Below, one piece after another: positions 23,428 to 32,047 of a DNA stretch of 64,000 bases. The notes below the pieces were generated by a model. That model ran no database searches, was not told the DNA's origin, and saw nothing but the letters and a program-made list of their open reading frames with translations. This DNA is from Mycolicibacterium canariasense (GTDB taxonomy: Bacteria > Actinomycetota > Actinomycetes > Mycobacteriales > Mycobacteriaceae), in assembly GCF_002101555.1 (NCBI RefSeq), contig NZ_LQOL01000074.1, positions 1 through 64,000 on the forward strand, read 5' to 3'. The position numbers and the translations under genes are program-made. Position 1 is the first letter of the stretch; every line of letters starts with the position of its first letter.

Positions 23428-24360
23428 ATGCCGCGGCCGAGTGAGCCGAGCCCATATGTGGAGTTCGACAGAGCCCAGTGGCGCGCGCTGCGCAGGGCCA
23501 CCCCGTTGAAACTGTCCGAGGCCGAGCTGCGCGGGTTGCGCGGCCTGGGTGAGCAGATCGACCTGCTGGAGGTCGAAGAGGTCTACCTGCCGCTGGCCCG
23601 GCTGATCCATCTGCAGGTGGCCGCCCACCAGCGGTTGTTCGCCGCCACCTCCGAGTTCCTGGGCGAGCAGACGCCCGACACCCCGGTGCCGTTCATCATC
23701 GGGGTGGCCGGCAGTGTGGCGGTGGGCAAGTCGACCACCGCCCGCGTGCTCAAGGCGTTGCTGGCCCGGTGGGAACACCACCCCCGGGTGGACCTCGTGA
23801 CCACCGACGGGTTCCTCTACCCCAACGCCGAGCTGGGCCGGCGGAACATCATGCACCGCAAGGGCTTTCCGGAGAGCTACGATCGCAGGGCGCTGATGCG
23901 CTTCGTCACGGCGGTCAAGTCCGGTGCCGAAGCCGTTTCCGCGCCGGTGTATTCGCATCTGCTGTACGACATCGTGCCCGGCGAGCACCAGATCATCCGC
24001 CAGCCCGACATCCTCATCCTGGAGGGGCTCAACGTGCTGCAGACCGGTCCGGCGCTGATGGTCTCGGACCTGTTCGACTTCTCGCTGTACGTCGACGCCC
24101 GCATCGAGGACATCGAGCAGTGGTACATCTCCCGGTTCCTGTCGATGCGGGCCGGCGCCTTCGCCGACCCGGCGTCACACTTCCACCACTACTCCACGCT
24201 GACCGACGATCAGGCGATCTTCGCCGCCCGCGACATCTGGCATTCGATCAACCGGCCCAACCTGATCGACAACATCCTGCCGACCCGGCCCCGCGCAACC
24301 CTGGTGTTGCGCAAGGATTCCGACCACTCCATCAACCGGCTGCGGCTGCGCAAGCTCTGA
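23428..24360 (+). CDS. coaA: Type I pantothenate kinase
   Basis: CoaA phosphorylates pantothenate, the first and feedback-regulated step of coenzyme A synthesis. The 310-residue protein has the P-loop GVAGSVAVGKSTTA, the substrate loop VTTDGFLYPNAELG and the FPESYD motif. YDIVPGEHQII, ILEGLNVLQ and an RDIWHSINRPNL C-terminus are also typical. It matches Rv1092c. The ATG follows the divergent DUF885 gene by 30 bp and has no clear Shine-Dalgarno sequence. Its last 29 bp overlap a convergent membrane-protein gene. Confidence 0.96.
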   Translation: MPRPSEPSPYVEFDRAQWRALRRATPLKLSEAELRGLRGLGEQIDLLEVEEVYLPLARLIHLQVAAHQRLFAATSEFLGEQTPDTPVPFIIGVAGSVAVGKSTTARVLKALLARWEHHPRVDLVTTDGFLYPNAELGRRNIMHRKGFPESYDRRALMRFVTAVKSGAEAVSAPVYSHLLYDIVPGEHQIIRQPDILILEGLNVLQTGPALMVSDLFDFSLYVDARIEDIEQWYISRFLSMRAGAFADPASHFHHYSTLTDDQAIFAARDIWHSINRPNLIDNILPTRPRATLVLRKDSDHSINRLRLRKL

Positions 24361-24748
24361 GCCCCGCGTACTGCACGCTGCCGATCACCGCGGTGTACAG
24401 CGCGCCGCCCAGCAGCAGCGCCACGCCCCACCCGGTCAGCGGCCAGATGCCGGCGGCCTCCGCGGCGACGAAGCCGACGGTGAACAGCGCGTTGGCGGTG
24501 ATGGTGGCGATCGCGCCGGGACGCACCCGCTCGCGGCCGGCCAGCCAGTACACCGTCGGGCCGTAGGCGAGGAAGAAGATCCCGAGTCCCAGTTCGACGC
24601 CGGTGGGCATCCCGGTCAACGACGCCAGCCAGCCGGGGGCGACGACGAAGGGGATACCGGTGATCCCGACCAGCACGGCGTCCAGGCGCATGGCGTAGCG
24701 CAGCAGTCCACTGCGGGCACGGGTGGTGGGGGCGGTGATTGCGGTCAT
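24332..24748 (-). CDS. Small four-helix membrane protein
   Basis: The 138-residue protein consists of four hydrophobic helices (about residues 18-42, 48-70, 80-100, 106-128) separated by short loops, with a basic cytoplasmic N-terminus (TTRARSGLLRYAMR). It resembles small integral membrane proteins widespread in actinobacteria with no known function. AGGAG nine bases upstream supports ATG 24748. Its 3' end overlaps the coaA 3' end by 29 bp on the opposite strand. The 104 bp upstream, to the next gene, show no clear signal. Confidence 0.72.
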   Translation of the reverse strand: MTAITAPTTRARSGLLRYAMRLDAVLVGITGIPFVVAPGWLASLTGMPTGVELGLGIFFLAYGPTVYWLAGRERVRPGAIATITANALFTVGFVAAEAAGIWPLTGWGVALLLGGALYTAVIGSVQYAGLRACAAAAG

Positions 24749-24852
24749 GTCAGTCAGCTCCTGGCCGTCGAGGTGTGTCGGACATGCTCAAGCCTGCGGA
24801 AAACCCGCTGCCAGGTCTGCACGCGTCGCTGCCAGACACTGCCAAGGCCAGC

Positions 24853-26211
24853 TCAGCCGGCGTTGACCACCTGTCCGGCGCGCAGGTCCGCCGCGATCAA
24901 CCGGGCTGCCGCGTTCTGCCAGTTGTGCAGCGACCGCTGCGGCACCTCGGTGGCCAGCCACTGCCAGGCCCGCCGGGCGACGGGATCCAGCCCGGCCGCG
25001 GTGGCGTTCTGGGCGTAAGCCCGCACCCCCGCGACGTACGGGAAGTACAGCGCGTTGTAGTGGCGCCACTGTTCACTGGTGCCGAAGTCGCCGCCGTCGC
25101 GTGGCTTGAGCGCGGCGATGCGGTCGGCCAGCAGCGCCTTGAGTTCGTTGGCCCGCTCCAGCGGTTGATCCGGTGCGCCGCGGGCGGCCAGTCGGGCGTC
25201 GATCACCGGCAACGCGGTCAGCGGGCTGGCCACCAACTTGGACAGGTCACCGTAGTGGCCGAGGGCGCGTCGGGTCAGCCGGGCGAACGTCTCGTCGTCG
25301 ATCTGGTCCAGCGGGCTGTCCTTGCGCAGCGGCAGCGCGGCCTCGGTACGGCGCAGCGCGGCGCGATCGGCCCGCAGCACCGGAGAGCGGGAGAACGTCA
25401 CCCGGTCCAGCAGTCCGGCCAGCGGGTCGGCGAGCACGTTGATGGTGACGGCCACCGCGACGCTGGTGAACAGCAACACCGTCAGCGGCAGCCGCGCCGA
25501 CGGGCCCGCCACCGCCAGCCCGATCAGCACCTGCGCGCCGAACAGCAGCGCCACCACCGCCGTCGCCGCGAACGACCTGAGCATGTCGGCGCGCAGCGCC
25601 TGCCCCTCGTCGAACGCATCCGAGAGGGCAACGGCGATGCCCAGCAGCGCCACGTCGAACCCGGTGGAGGCCAAGGCAAGCCAACTCGGCACCAGTCCCA
25701 GCGGGATCACCAGGATCGCGTTGCCGAGTGCGAAGAACAGGGTGGCCACCAGCACGAAACGCCGCACCGGCGTCGGCTGCGCGGGGCGCAGCGTCGTCGC
25801 GGCCATCGCGCCCAGCGTCGGTACCGACACCGCGGCGAACATCAGCCAGTGCCCGGCGCGCAGCGGGCCCGCCACGCTGCCGGCCAGCGCCGCACCGGCG
25901 CACCCCACCGCGGCCACCACCGCGATCGCGGCGAACTCCCGCACCCGGCGGGGCGGGTTGTCTGGGGGCCTGGACAGTTCCAGCAGCACCGCGAACCAGA
26001 ACACGCCGGGCAGCACCACCAGGTACACCTCGACCCGACCGAGCGCCGTGGCATCGGTGGTCACCCGCACCGCATCGAGGGCGACGACGACGGCGAAGCT
26101 CGTCAGCCCGGCCGCGGCCAGCGCCAGCACGGGCTTACGCGGATTCCGCGCGAGCAGGTACAACCCGAGCCACCAGCTGAGTGCGAACACGACCGCCGAC
26201 AGCCCGGCCAT
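24853..26211 (-). CDS. Polytopic membrane protein with C-terminal cytoplasmic domain
   Basis: Residues 1-275 of this 452-residue protein contain about eight hydrophobic helices, arranged like the 7TM sensor regions of some histidine kinases (ALSWWLGLYLLARNPRKP start). The C-terminal 170 residues are soluble and helical, with RHYNALYFPYVAGVRAYAQNA near the end. No kinase, HTH or nuclease motif is present and I do not recognise a function. It starts 5 bp after the prenyl diphosphate synthase stop, so both are likely one transcript, which may point to envelope or lipid-carrier biology. Confidence 0.72.
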   Translation of the reverse strand: MAGLSAVVFALSWWLGLYLLARNPRKPVLALAAAGLTSFAVVVALDAVRVTTDATALGRVEVYLVVLPGVFWFAVLLELSRPPDNPPRRVREFAAIAVVAAVGCAGAALAGSVAGPLRAGHWLMFAAVSVPTLGAMAATTLRPAQPTPVRRFVLVATLFFALGNAILVIPLGLVPSWLALASTGFDVALLGIAVALSDAFDEGQALRADMLRSFAATAVVALLFGAQVLIGLAVAGPSARLPLTVLLFTSVAVAVTINVLADPLAGLLDRVTFSRSPVLRADRAALRRTEAALPLRKDSPLDQIDDETFARLTRRALGHYGDLSKLVASPLTALPVIDARLAARGAPDQPLERANELKALLADRIAALKPRDGGDFGTSEQWRHYNALYFPYVAGVRAYAQNATAAGLDPVARRAWQWLATEVPQRSLHNWQNAAARLIAADLRAGQVVNAG

Positions 26212-26216
26212 GGTGG

Positions 26217-27020
26217 TTACAGGCCGTGGCGCCGGTGGCGCCGGGTGTAGTCGCGCAGCGCACGCAGGAAGTCGACCCGGCGGAACGCCGGCCAGTGTGC
26301 CTCGGTGAACCACATCTCCGAATATGCGCTCTGCCACAACAGGAATCCGGAGAGACGTTGCTCACCCGAGGTGCGGATCACCAGATCCGGGTCGGGTTGT
26401 CCGGAGGTGTACAGGTTCTCCGAGATGGCATCGACGGTGACCGATTCGATGAGCTGTTCGGCGCTCGCCCCGTTGGCCACCTCCTTGGCCAGCAGCGCCC
26501 GCACCGCCTCGACGATCTCCTGCCGGCCGCCGTACCCGACCGCCACGTTGACATGCAGCGAACCGGGGCCCGTGACGCCGGTGCTCACCGTGCCCTCGAC
26601 CGCCTCCCGCAGCCGGCGAGCCGGCTCCTCACCGAGCAACTCCAGGTCACCGACAGTGCGCACGCTCCAGCGGTTGGCCGGGGCGCAGATCTCCTCGACG
26701 ACGTCGGTGATGATCTCGATGAGCGAGGACAGCTCCTCGGGGTCGCGGCCCAGGTTCTCCGTCGACAACAGGTACACCGTGGTGAGCTCGATCCCGGCGT
26801 CCTGGCACCAGCGCAGCATCTCGGCGATCTTGGCCGCACCCTTGCGGTAGCCGTAGCTGACATCGTCATACCCGGCATCCCGTGCCCAGCGGCGGTTCCC
26901 GTCGCACAGCACCGCGATATGGCGAGGGAGTTCGGATTTCGACCGCTGCAGTTCGTTGCGCAACCGCATCTCGTACAGCCGGTACGCCGGCTCCTTGAGA
27001 CGCGGGGGAATGATCTCCAC
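26217..27020 (-). CDS. Short-chain Z-isoprenyl diphosphate synthase (Rv1086 type)
   Basis: This cis-prenyltransferase family member has 267 residues. In M. tuberculosis the orthologue Rv1086 makes Z,E-farnesyl diphosphate, the C15 precursor used by Rv2361c for decaprenyl phosphate. Visible motifs are HIAVLCDGNRRWAR (catalytic Asp), YLLSTENL, HVNVAVGYGGRQEIV and the C-terminal DLVIRTSGEQRLSGFLLWQSAYSE. The GTG at 27020 is used because TAGTCT lies 7 nt upstream and the product then starts VEIIPPRLKEP as in Rv1086. Two longer in-frame starts exist. Confidence 0.92.
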   Translation of the reverse strand: MEIIPPRLKEPAYRLYEMRLRNELQRSKSELPRHIAVLCDGNRRWARDAGYDDVSYGYRKGAAKIAEMLRWCQDAGIELTTVYLLSTENLGRDPEELSSLIEIITDVVEEICAPANRWSVRTVGDLELLGEEPARRLREAVEGTVSTGVTGPGSLHVNVAVGYGGRQEIVEAVRALLAKEVANGASAEQLIESVTVDAISENLYTSGQPDPDLVIRTSGEQRLSGFLLWQSAYSEMWFTEAHWPAFRRVDFLRALRDYTRRHRRHGL

Positions 27021-27027
27021 GAAAATC

Positions 27028-27033
27028 AGACTA
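27028..27033 (-). promoter_or_regulatory. -10 box TAGTCT of the prenyl diphosphate synthase gene
   Basis: TAGTCT is followed by 7 nt and the GTG at 27020 on the minus strand. Confidence 0.55.
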
Positions 27034-27082
27034 CTGTGGCGACCAAGCTCCCCCATGCCAGTCAGTGGAGGTGACAAGACAA

Positions 27083-27841
27083 ATGACGACACCGATCGAC
27101 ACCACCAAGCCGTACCGGGCCGCGGCGGGCATCGTGCCCGGCTACGACGAACCCGGAGATCTGCCCGCCGTCGTCGTCGACGGGGTGGCACAGTTCCTCG
27201 GCAGGCCGCGCGCCCGGGGCTGGATCCACGTCTACTCCGCCGTGGTCGCCTTCATCGCGGGCGCGGCACTGGTCTCGGTGTCCTGGTCGCTACAGGGCAC
27301 GCGGGCCGGCCTGGCCACCCTGATCTACACCTTCACCATCGTGGCAATGTTCGCCGTCAGCGGCACCTATCACCGGGTGACGTGGAAATCGCCGAACGCC
27401 CGCAAATGGATGAAGCGGGCCGACCACTCGATGATCTTCATCTTCATCGCGGGCAGCTACACCCCGTTCGCCCTGTTGGCCCTGCCGTCGGAAAAGGGCA
27501 TGGTGCTGTTCTGGATCGTCTGGGGCGGCGCGATCGCCGGGGTGCTGCTGAAATCGTTCTGGCCGTCGGCGCCGCGCTGGGTCGGGGTGCCGCTCTACAT
27601 CCTGTTGGGCTGGGTGGCGGCCTGGTTCATCGGCCCGATCATGGACGGCGCCGGGGTTGCCGCGGTCGTGCTGCTGATCGTCGGCGGTGCGCTGTACAGC
27701 ATCGGCGGGGTGCTCTACGGCCTCAAGTGGCCCAACCCGTGGCCGACGACGTTCGGGCACCACGAGTTCTTCCACGCCTGCACCGCGGTCGCGGCGATCT
27801 GCCACTACATCGCGATGTGGTTCGCGGTCTTCAGCGGCTAA
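27083..27841 (+). CDS. Hemolysin III / YqfA (PAQR) family membrane protein
   Basis: The 252-residue protein has seven hydrophobic helices from about residue 48. The PAQR metal-site residues are visible: Ser and His in SGTYHRVTW, Asp in RADHSMIF, and the two histidines of HHEFFHACTAVAAICHY. Bacterial members of this hydrolase-like fold have mostly unknown roles; the hemolysin label is historical. It matches Rv1085c. ATG 27083 is preceded by GGAGG. A GTG at 27065 would place the start on top of that ribosome binding site. Confidence 0.9.
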   Translation: MTTPIDTTKPYRAAAGIVPGYDEPGDLPAVVVDGVAQFLGRPRARGWIHVYSAVVAFIAGAALVSVSWSLQGTRAGLATLIYTFTIVAMFAVSGTYHRVTWKSPNARKWMKRADHSMIFIFIAGSYTPFALLALPSEKGMVLFWIVWGGAIAGVLLKSFWPSAPRWVGVPLYILLGWVAAWFIGPIMDGAGVAAVVLLIVGGALYSIGGVLYGLKWPNPWPTTFGHHEFFHACTAVAAICHYIAMWFAVFSG

Positions 27842-28212
27842 TCGTTGGTGACGTTGTCCGGACCCCAGTAGGCCTTCATCGACGTGATCTTGGCGTCCGC
27901 GTCGAAGGTCATGACGCTGATGATCTCGATGCTCATCCCGCTGCCGTTGCCGAAATCCAACGACAGCCGCCAGTAGAAGGCGGCCTCGTGGCCGAGCGCA
28001 CGCAGGGTGTGGATCTCGGTCTGGCCCTTGACGTTCTCGACGTTGGCGTAGAAACCGCGGATGGCCTGCCGGCCGATGTGCACCTCGCCGCCGACCGGAT
28101 CCTCGACGGTGGCGTCGGAGGCGTACAGATCGGCAACCTCGTCGGCCGCGCCGCTGGCGACCAGTTCGAGGTAGCGGTGGACGGTGGCGGTGATCTGCGC
28201 GGCACTGGGCAT
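27838..28212 (-). CDS. Ketosteroid isomerase-like (NTF2 fold) protein
   Basis: The 124-residue protein aligns end to end with bacterial delta-5-3-ketosteroid isomerase. Tyr14 (HRYLELV) and the catalytic base Asp38 (ATVEDPVGG) fall at the same numbers as in the Comamonas enzyme. The oxyanion-hole residue Asp99 is replaced by Ser99 (IEIISVMTF). It may isomerise 5-ene-3-keto steroids slowly, or bind another ligand. ATG 28212 is supported by TAGCGT 7 nt upstream. Its end overlaps the hemolysin III gene by 4 bp. Confidence 0.8.
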   Translation of the reverse strand: MPSAAQITATVHRYLELVASGAADEVADLYASDATVEDPVGGEVHIGRQAIRGFYANVENVKGQTEIHTLRALGHEAAFYWRLSLDFGNGSGMSIEIISVMTFDADAKITSMKAYWGPDNVTND

Positions 28213-28219
28213 GGGCCGC

Positions 28220-28225
28220 ACGCTA
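28220..28225 (-). promoter_or_regulatory. -10 box TAGCGT of the KSI-like gene
   Basis: TAGCGT lies 7 nt before ATG 28212 on the minus strand and overlaps the end of the upstream DUF255 gene. Confidence 0.45.
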
Positions 28226-30193
28226 CACGGCCCGGCTCAGCGCCGCGGCCAGATCCTCGGCCGTCGTCACCGGCAGGTCGCACACCCGGCCCCGGCACAC
28301 GTAGGCGGCGTCGCGCCCACCGACGCGGTCCCGCCCGGTAAGCAGTTCGGTGCTGTCGGCCGGACCGCCCACCACGATGGCCCCGCCGGGAGCCAATGCC
28401 CGTGCCGCGGTGAGCAGTTCGGAGTGGTTCGGGTCGCAGGCGACGGCGATCTGGAGGGGTCCGCGCACCGCTGCCTCGGCGACGGCCAGCCAGTGCCCGC
28501 CAGAGCGGGCGGCCCTGGCCAGCACCGACGTGGCCGCCGACAGCGAGGCCGCGGCGGCCGACGCGTACCGCGGCGCGGAGGTCAGGTGGGCGGCCAGCTG
28601 CAATGCCTCGGTCACCAGTGACGCCCCGGACGGGGTCGCCCCGTCCAGCGGGTCGGCGGGCCGCAGCACCAACGCCTCGGCATCGTCGGCGGTGTCGAAC
28701 CAGCGCCCATCTACGTCGGCGAAATGATCCAGTGCGGTGTCCAGCAGGGCGGTCGCCTCGGGCAGCCAGTCGCCACTGATCTGGTACAGGGTCAGCAACC
28801 CGGTGGCCAACGCGGCGTAGTCCTCCAGAATCCCGGCACTGTCACCGACCGCCCCACCCAGGCTGGCCCGGCGCAGCCGGCCGTCCACCAGATGCAGGCT
28901 CAGCAGCCGGCGCGCGCATTCCGTTGCGGCATCCAGGTAACCGGGGCGTCCCAGCGCCACGGCGGCCTCGGCGAGTGCGGTGATGGCCAGCCCGTTCCAC
29001 GCCGTCACGATCTTCGCGTCGCGGCCCGGCTGGACCCGTCGCGCCCGCGCGGCGAGCAGGGCGTCGCGCACCCTGGCGAACCGGGCGGGGTCGTCGGGGT
29101 CGGCGCGCAGCTGCAGCACCGAGGTGCCGGCTTCGAAGGTTCCCGCCTCTGTCACACCGAAAAGCGAAGCGGCCCAGGCACCGTCGGCAGCCCCGAGCAC
29201 GTCGCGCAGCTCGGCTGGTGTCCACACATACGTCGCCCCCTCCACCCCGCCGGCGTCGGCATCCAGGGACGAGGCGAACATCCCACCGTCGCCCAGGCCG
29301 TCGATGATGAACCGGGCGGTCTCGTCGGCGACCTTGCGCGCCAGGGGGTTTCCGGTCCGCCTGGCCCAGTGTGCGTACACCCGCAGCAATTGCGCGTTGT
29401 CGTACAGCATCTTCTCGAAATGCGGTACCACCCAAGCGTTGTCGACGCTGTAGCGGGCGAAGCCGCCGGCCAACTGGTCATAGATGCCGCCACGGGCCAT
29501 CGCCTGGCAGGTGCGCTCCACGGCATCCAGTCCGAACCCGGTGCGCTCGTGGTGCCGCAACAGCGCCTCCAGCAGCGCCGACGGCGGGAACTTCGGTGCC
29601 CGGCCGAAGCCGCCGTAGCCGCGGTCCTCGTCGCGCAGCACCGCGGCCACCGCGTCGTCGCACAACGCGGGCTGCAGGGCCGGGCCGCCGGGCAGGCCGC
29701 CCGCCATGGCGCGCAGTTCATCGGCGATGCCGTCCGATGCTTGCTCCACTTCGTCGCGGCGCTCCCGCCAGGTCTCCTCGACGGCCGAGAGCAACTGCAG
29801 GAAAGCATCTTTCGGGTAGTAGGTGCCCGCGAAGAAGGGCCGCCCGTCCGGGGTCAGGAAACATGTCATCGGCCAGCCGCCCTGCCCGGTCAGGGCGATG
29901 GTCGCGTTCATGTACACGGCGTCCAGGTCGGGCCGTTCCTCGCGGTCGACCTTGATGCAGACGAAGTGCGCGTTGGCCACCGCGGCGACGTCGGCGGACT
30001 GGAAGGATTCATGCGCCATCACGTGGCACCAGTGGCAGGCGGCGTACCCGATGGACAGCAGGATCGGGACGTCGCGTTCGGCCGCTTCGGCCAGCGCCCG
30101 CGGACTCCACTGTTGCCAGTGCACCGGGTTGTCGGCGTGCTGGCGCAGGTACGGGCTGGTGGCCCCGCCCAGGGTGTTACCCCTTGGGCTCAT
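28223..30193 (-). CDS. DUF255 thioredoxin-like protein (YyaL/spermatogenesis-associated 20 type)
   Basis: The 656-residue protein starts with a thioredoxin-like domain: SPYLRQHADNPVHWQQW, IGYAACHWCHVM with a CxxC, and GGWPMTCFLTPDG. It then continues into an alpha/alpha-toroid (six-hairpin glycosidase-like) domain of about 450 residues with GGIYDQLAGGFARYSVD and YAALATGLLTLYQ. The molecular function of this conserved family is unsettled; redox or sugar-related roles have been proposed. It matches Rv1084. The ATG lies 17 bp inside the previous gene and has GAGG upstream, so translation is coupled to the mca cluster. Confidence 0.88.
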   Translation of the reverse strand: MSPRGNTLGGATSPYLRQHADNPVHWQQWSPRALAEAAERDVPILLSIGYAACHWCHVMAHESFQSADVAAVANAHFVCIKVDREERPDLDAVYMNATIALTGQGGWPMTCFLTPDGRPFFAGTYYPKDAFLQLLSAVEETWRERRDEVEQASDGIADELRAMAGGLPGGPALQPALCDDAVAAVLRDEDRGYGGFGRAPKFPPSALLEALLRHHERTGFGLDAVERTCQAMARGGIYDQLAGGFARYSVDNAWVVPHFEKMLYDNAQLLRVYAHWARRTGNPLARKVADETARFIIDGLGDGGMFASSLDADAGGVEGATYVWTPAELRDVLGAADGAWAASLFGVTEAGTFEAGTSVLQLRADPDDPARFARVRDALLAARARRVQPGRDAKIVTAWNGLAITALAEAAVALGRPGYLDAATECARRLLSLHLVDGRLRRASLGGAVGDSAGILEDYAALATGLLTLYQISGDWLPEATALLDTALDHFADVDGRWFDTADDAEALVLRPADPLDGATPSGASLVTEALQLAAHLTSAPRYASAAAASLSAATSVLARAARSGGHWLAVAEAAVRGPLQIAVACDPNHSELLTAARALAPGGAIVVGGPADSTELLTGRDRVGGRDAAYVCRGRVCDLPVTTAEDLAAALSRAV

Positions 30194-30434
30194 CCTTGAC
30201 CTCACCCGCGGTGCCCTCGTCGACGGCCTGATCCGGCTCGGGGTGGTCGGGGTCGAAGGATTCCGGTAGCCGCTTGAGGTGCCGGTTCATCGACCACACC
30301 AGCGCGAAGGTGCCGATCAGCAGCAGCACCACGATGACCAGGCCGAGCGGGCTGGCCTTGCCGAAGTCCGGCCCGGTGTCGCGCGGGCCGTCCTCGGCCA
30401 GCAGGCCGGCAACCAGGAGCAGCGTGTCGGTCAT
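30177..30434 (-). CDS. Small single-span membrane protein (Rv1083 type)
   Basis: The 85-residue protein has one membrane helix at about residues 30-50 (LGLVIVVLLLIGTFALVWSM). A basic stretch NRHLKRLP and an acidic cytoplasmic tail (DPDHPEPDQAVDE) follow. Its ATG overlaps the mca stop by 4 bp (ATGA) and its end overlaps the DUF255 gene, so mca, this gene and the DUF255 gene form one operon. The function is unknown; conservation next to mca suggests a link to mycothiol-dependent detoxification. Confidence 0.8.
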   Translation of the reverse strand: MTDTLLLVAGLLAEDGPRDTGPDFGKASPLGLVIVVLLLIGTFALVWSMNRHLKRLPESFDPDHPEPDQAVDEGTAGEVKDEPKG

Positions 30435-31297
30435 GGTTCTATCCCCGCGAACAGGTCGGTCTCGGGCAGTTGCACCGGCACGCGGGAACGGGCCAGTTCG
30501 AATTCCTCGGTCGGCCACAGTCGCTGTTGCCACTCGATGGGCGCGTGGAAGAAATCGCCGTTGGGGTCGATCTGGGTGGCATGGGCGCGCAGGGCGTCGT
30601 CACGCTGGGAAAAGTACTCGGCGCATTCCACCCGGGTGGTGACCCGGCCCTCGAAGACGTCGAATTCGGGGTCCCAGTGCTCCAGCCACTTGGTGAAGGG
30701 GCCGGTGCGGCCGTGCTTGGTGAACTCGTCCTGCAGCATCTGCATGCGCCGCCGCAGGAAACCGTGGTTGTAGTACAGCTTGGACACCGCCCACGGCTCG
30801 CCCGCATCCGGGAACCGCGCGTAGTCGGCGGCGGCCTCGTAGGCGGCGACGCTGACCTCGTGGCAGCGGATGTGGTCGGGGTGTGGATACCCGCCGTTCT
30901 CGTCGTAGGTGGTCAGCACGTGCGGCCGGAACTCGCGGATGACCCGCACCAGCCGCTCGACGGGTTCGGCCAGCGGCACCAGCGCGAAGCACCCCTCGGG
31001 CAGCGGCGGCAGGGGGTCACCCTCGGGCAGACCGGAGTCCACGAAGCCCAGCCAGTGATGCTCGACCCCGAGGATCTCCGCGGCCTTGGCCATCTCGTCG
31101 CGGCGCACCTCGGCGATCCGGCCGTGCACCTCGGGCAGGTCCATGGCCGGGTTGAGGATGTCGCCGCGCTCCCCGCCGGTCAGCGTCACCACCTTGACGC
31201 GGACGCCTTCGTCCGCGTACTTCGCGGTGGTCGCCGCGCCCTTGCTGGATTCGTCGTCGGGGTGGGCGTGTACCGCCATCAATCGCAGTTCAGTCAT
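30431..31297 (-). CDS. mca: Mycothiol S-conjugate amidase
   Basis: Mca cleaves mycothiol-toxin conjugates to a mercapturic acid, which is exported, and GlcN-inositol, which is recycled. It is a zinc enzyme of the LmbE/MshB family. The 288-residue protein has the zinc motif HAHPDDE at residues 10-16 and YPHPDHIRCHEVS with the third ligand. YNHGFLRRRMQ and FFHAPIEWQQ are typical of Mca rather than MshB. It heads an overlapping operon with the two genes that follow. No TANNNT box at leaderless spacing is present. Confidence 0.94.
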   Translation of the reverse strand: MTELRLMAVHAHPDDESSKGAATTAKYADEGVRVKVVTLTGGERGDILNPAMDLPEVHGRIAEVRRDEMAKAAEILGVEHHWLGFVDSGLPEGDPLPPLPEGCFALVPLAEPVERLVRVIREFRPHVLTTYDENGGYPHPDHIRCHEVSVAAYEAAADYARFPDAGEPWAVSKLYYNHGFLRRRMQMLQDEFTKHGRTGPFTKWLEHWDPEFDVFEGRVTTRVECAEYFSQRDDALRAHATQIDPNGDFFHAPIEWQQRLWPTEEFELARSRVPVQLPETDLFAGIEP

Positions 31298-31408
31298 CTC
31301 GTCTCATTCAACGGTTTTTTTCAACAACCGCGGCCGTCGTCCCTTCATGCCCACGGTCCTATAGTTCCAGTCCTAGGAGAAGCAACCGACCGACGGGCAG
31401 CCAAAACC

Positions 31409-31834
31409 GTGACCATCGACCGTCCCGCCGCCCGCTACGGGCGTCAGCGATTGTCCCGCAGCACCCGGCGCCGGGTGGCGATCGGGCTCACCGCACTGAT
31501 CGTGCTGGCCGGCGTCGCCCTGGCGTTCGTGGCCTTCAACCGGTTGGGCAGCGGTGACGTCAAGGGTGAACTGGGCGCATACCGGCTGGTCGACGACCAG
31601 ACGGTGGCCGTCACCATCACGGTGACGCGCGCCGACCCGGCGCGCCCGGTGGTGTGCATCGTGCGGGCGCGTTCGAAGGACGGCGGCGAGGTGGGCCGCC
31701 GGGAGATCCTGGTGCCACCGTCGACCGAGACGTCGGTGCAGGTCACCACCGAGGTGAAGACGACGAAGCCGCCCGTCGTCGGCGATATCTACGGTTGCGG
31801 TACCGACGTGCCGGGGTACCTCAAGGCGCCCTGA
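31409..31834 (+). CDS. DUF4307 membrane-anchored protein (Rv1081c type)
   Basis: The 141-residue protein has one N-terminal membrane helix (about residues 22-42, ALIVLAGVALAFVAF) followed by an extracytoplasmic beta-rich domain of about 95 residues. RPVVCIVRARSKDGGEVG and a C-terminal cysteine (IYGCGTDVPG) could form a disulfide. It matches DUF4307, whose role is unknown. The only suitable start in this frame is GTG 31409. A TATAGT hexamer about 45 bp upstream could be its -10 box. It is divergent from mca and precedes greA. Confidence 0.8.
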   Translation: MTIDRPAARYGRQRLSRSTRRRVAIGLTALIVLAGVALAFVAFNRLGSGDVKGELGAYRLVDDQTVAVTITVTRADPARPVVCIVRARSKDGGEVGRREILVPPSTETSVQVTTEVKTTKPPVVGDIYGCGTDVPGYLKAP

Positions 31835-31908
31835 TCACGGGGTGTTCAGGCGACGGCGCAACCAACGCCGAACAGCGAAATCGTGAAAATTGGTCGACCC
31901 GCCGGTGG

Positions 31909-31914
31909 TAGACT
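31909..31914 (+). promoter_or_regulatory. -10 box TAGACT of greA
   Basis: TAGACT lies 6 nt before the A at 31921, which is the first base of a 12-bp stem-loop. This predicts a 127-nt 5' leader for greA. Confidence 0.45.
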
Positions 31915-31920
31915 GGTCCG

Positions 31921-31948
31921 ATACACGGTTCCGGGTGGAGCCGTGTAT
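31921..31948 (+). promoter_or_regulatory. Stem-loop at the predicted 5' end of the greA mRNA
   Basis: ATACACGGTTCC (31921-31932) pairs with GGAGCCGTGTAT (31937-31948) through 12 pairs, one of them G-U, around a GGGT loop. It may protect the 5' end, act in attenuation, or be a terminator for the upstream DUF4307 gene. Confidence 0.5.
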
Positions 31949-32047
31949 TGCTGCTTTAGCGCGCAATATGCGGCTGCGAACGCGGCACCACGCCGCAGCA
32001 CCCACGCAGCATGAGCGCAGAAGAAACAACGACAGGAGCGCGAGGAT

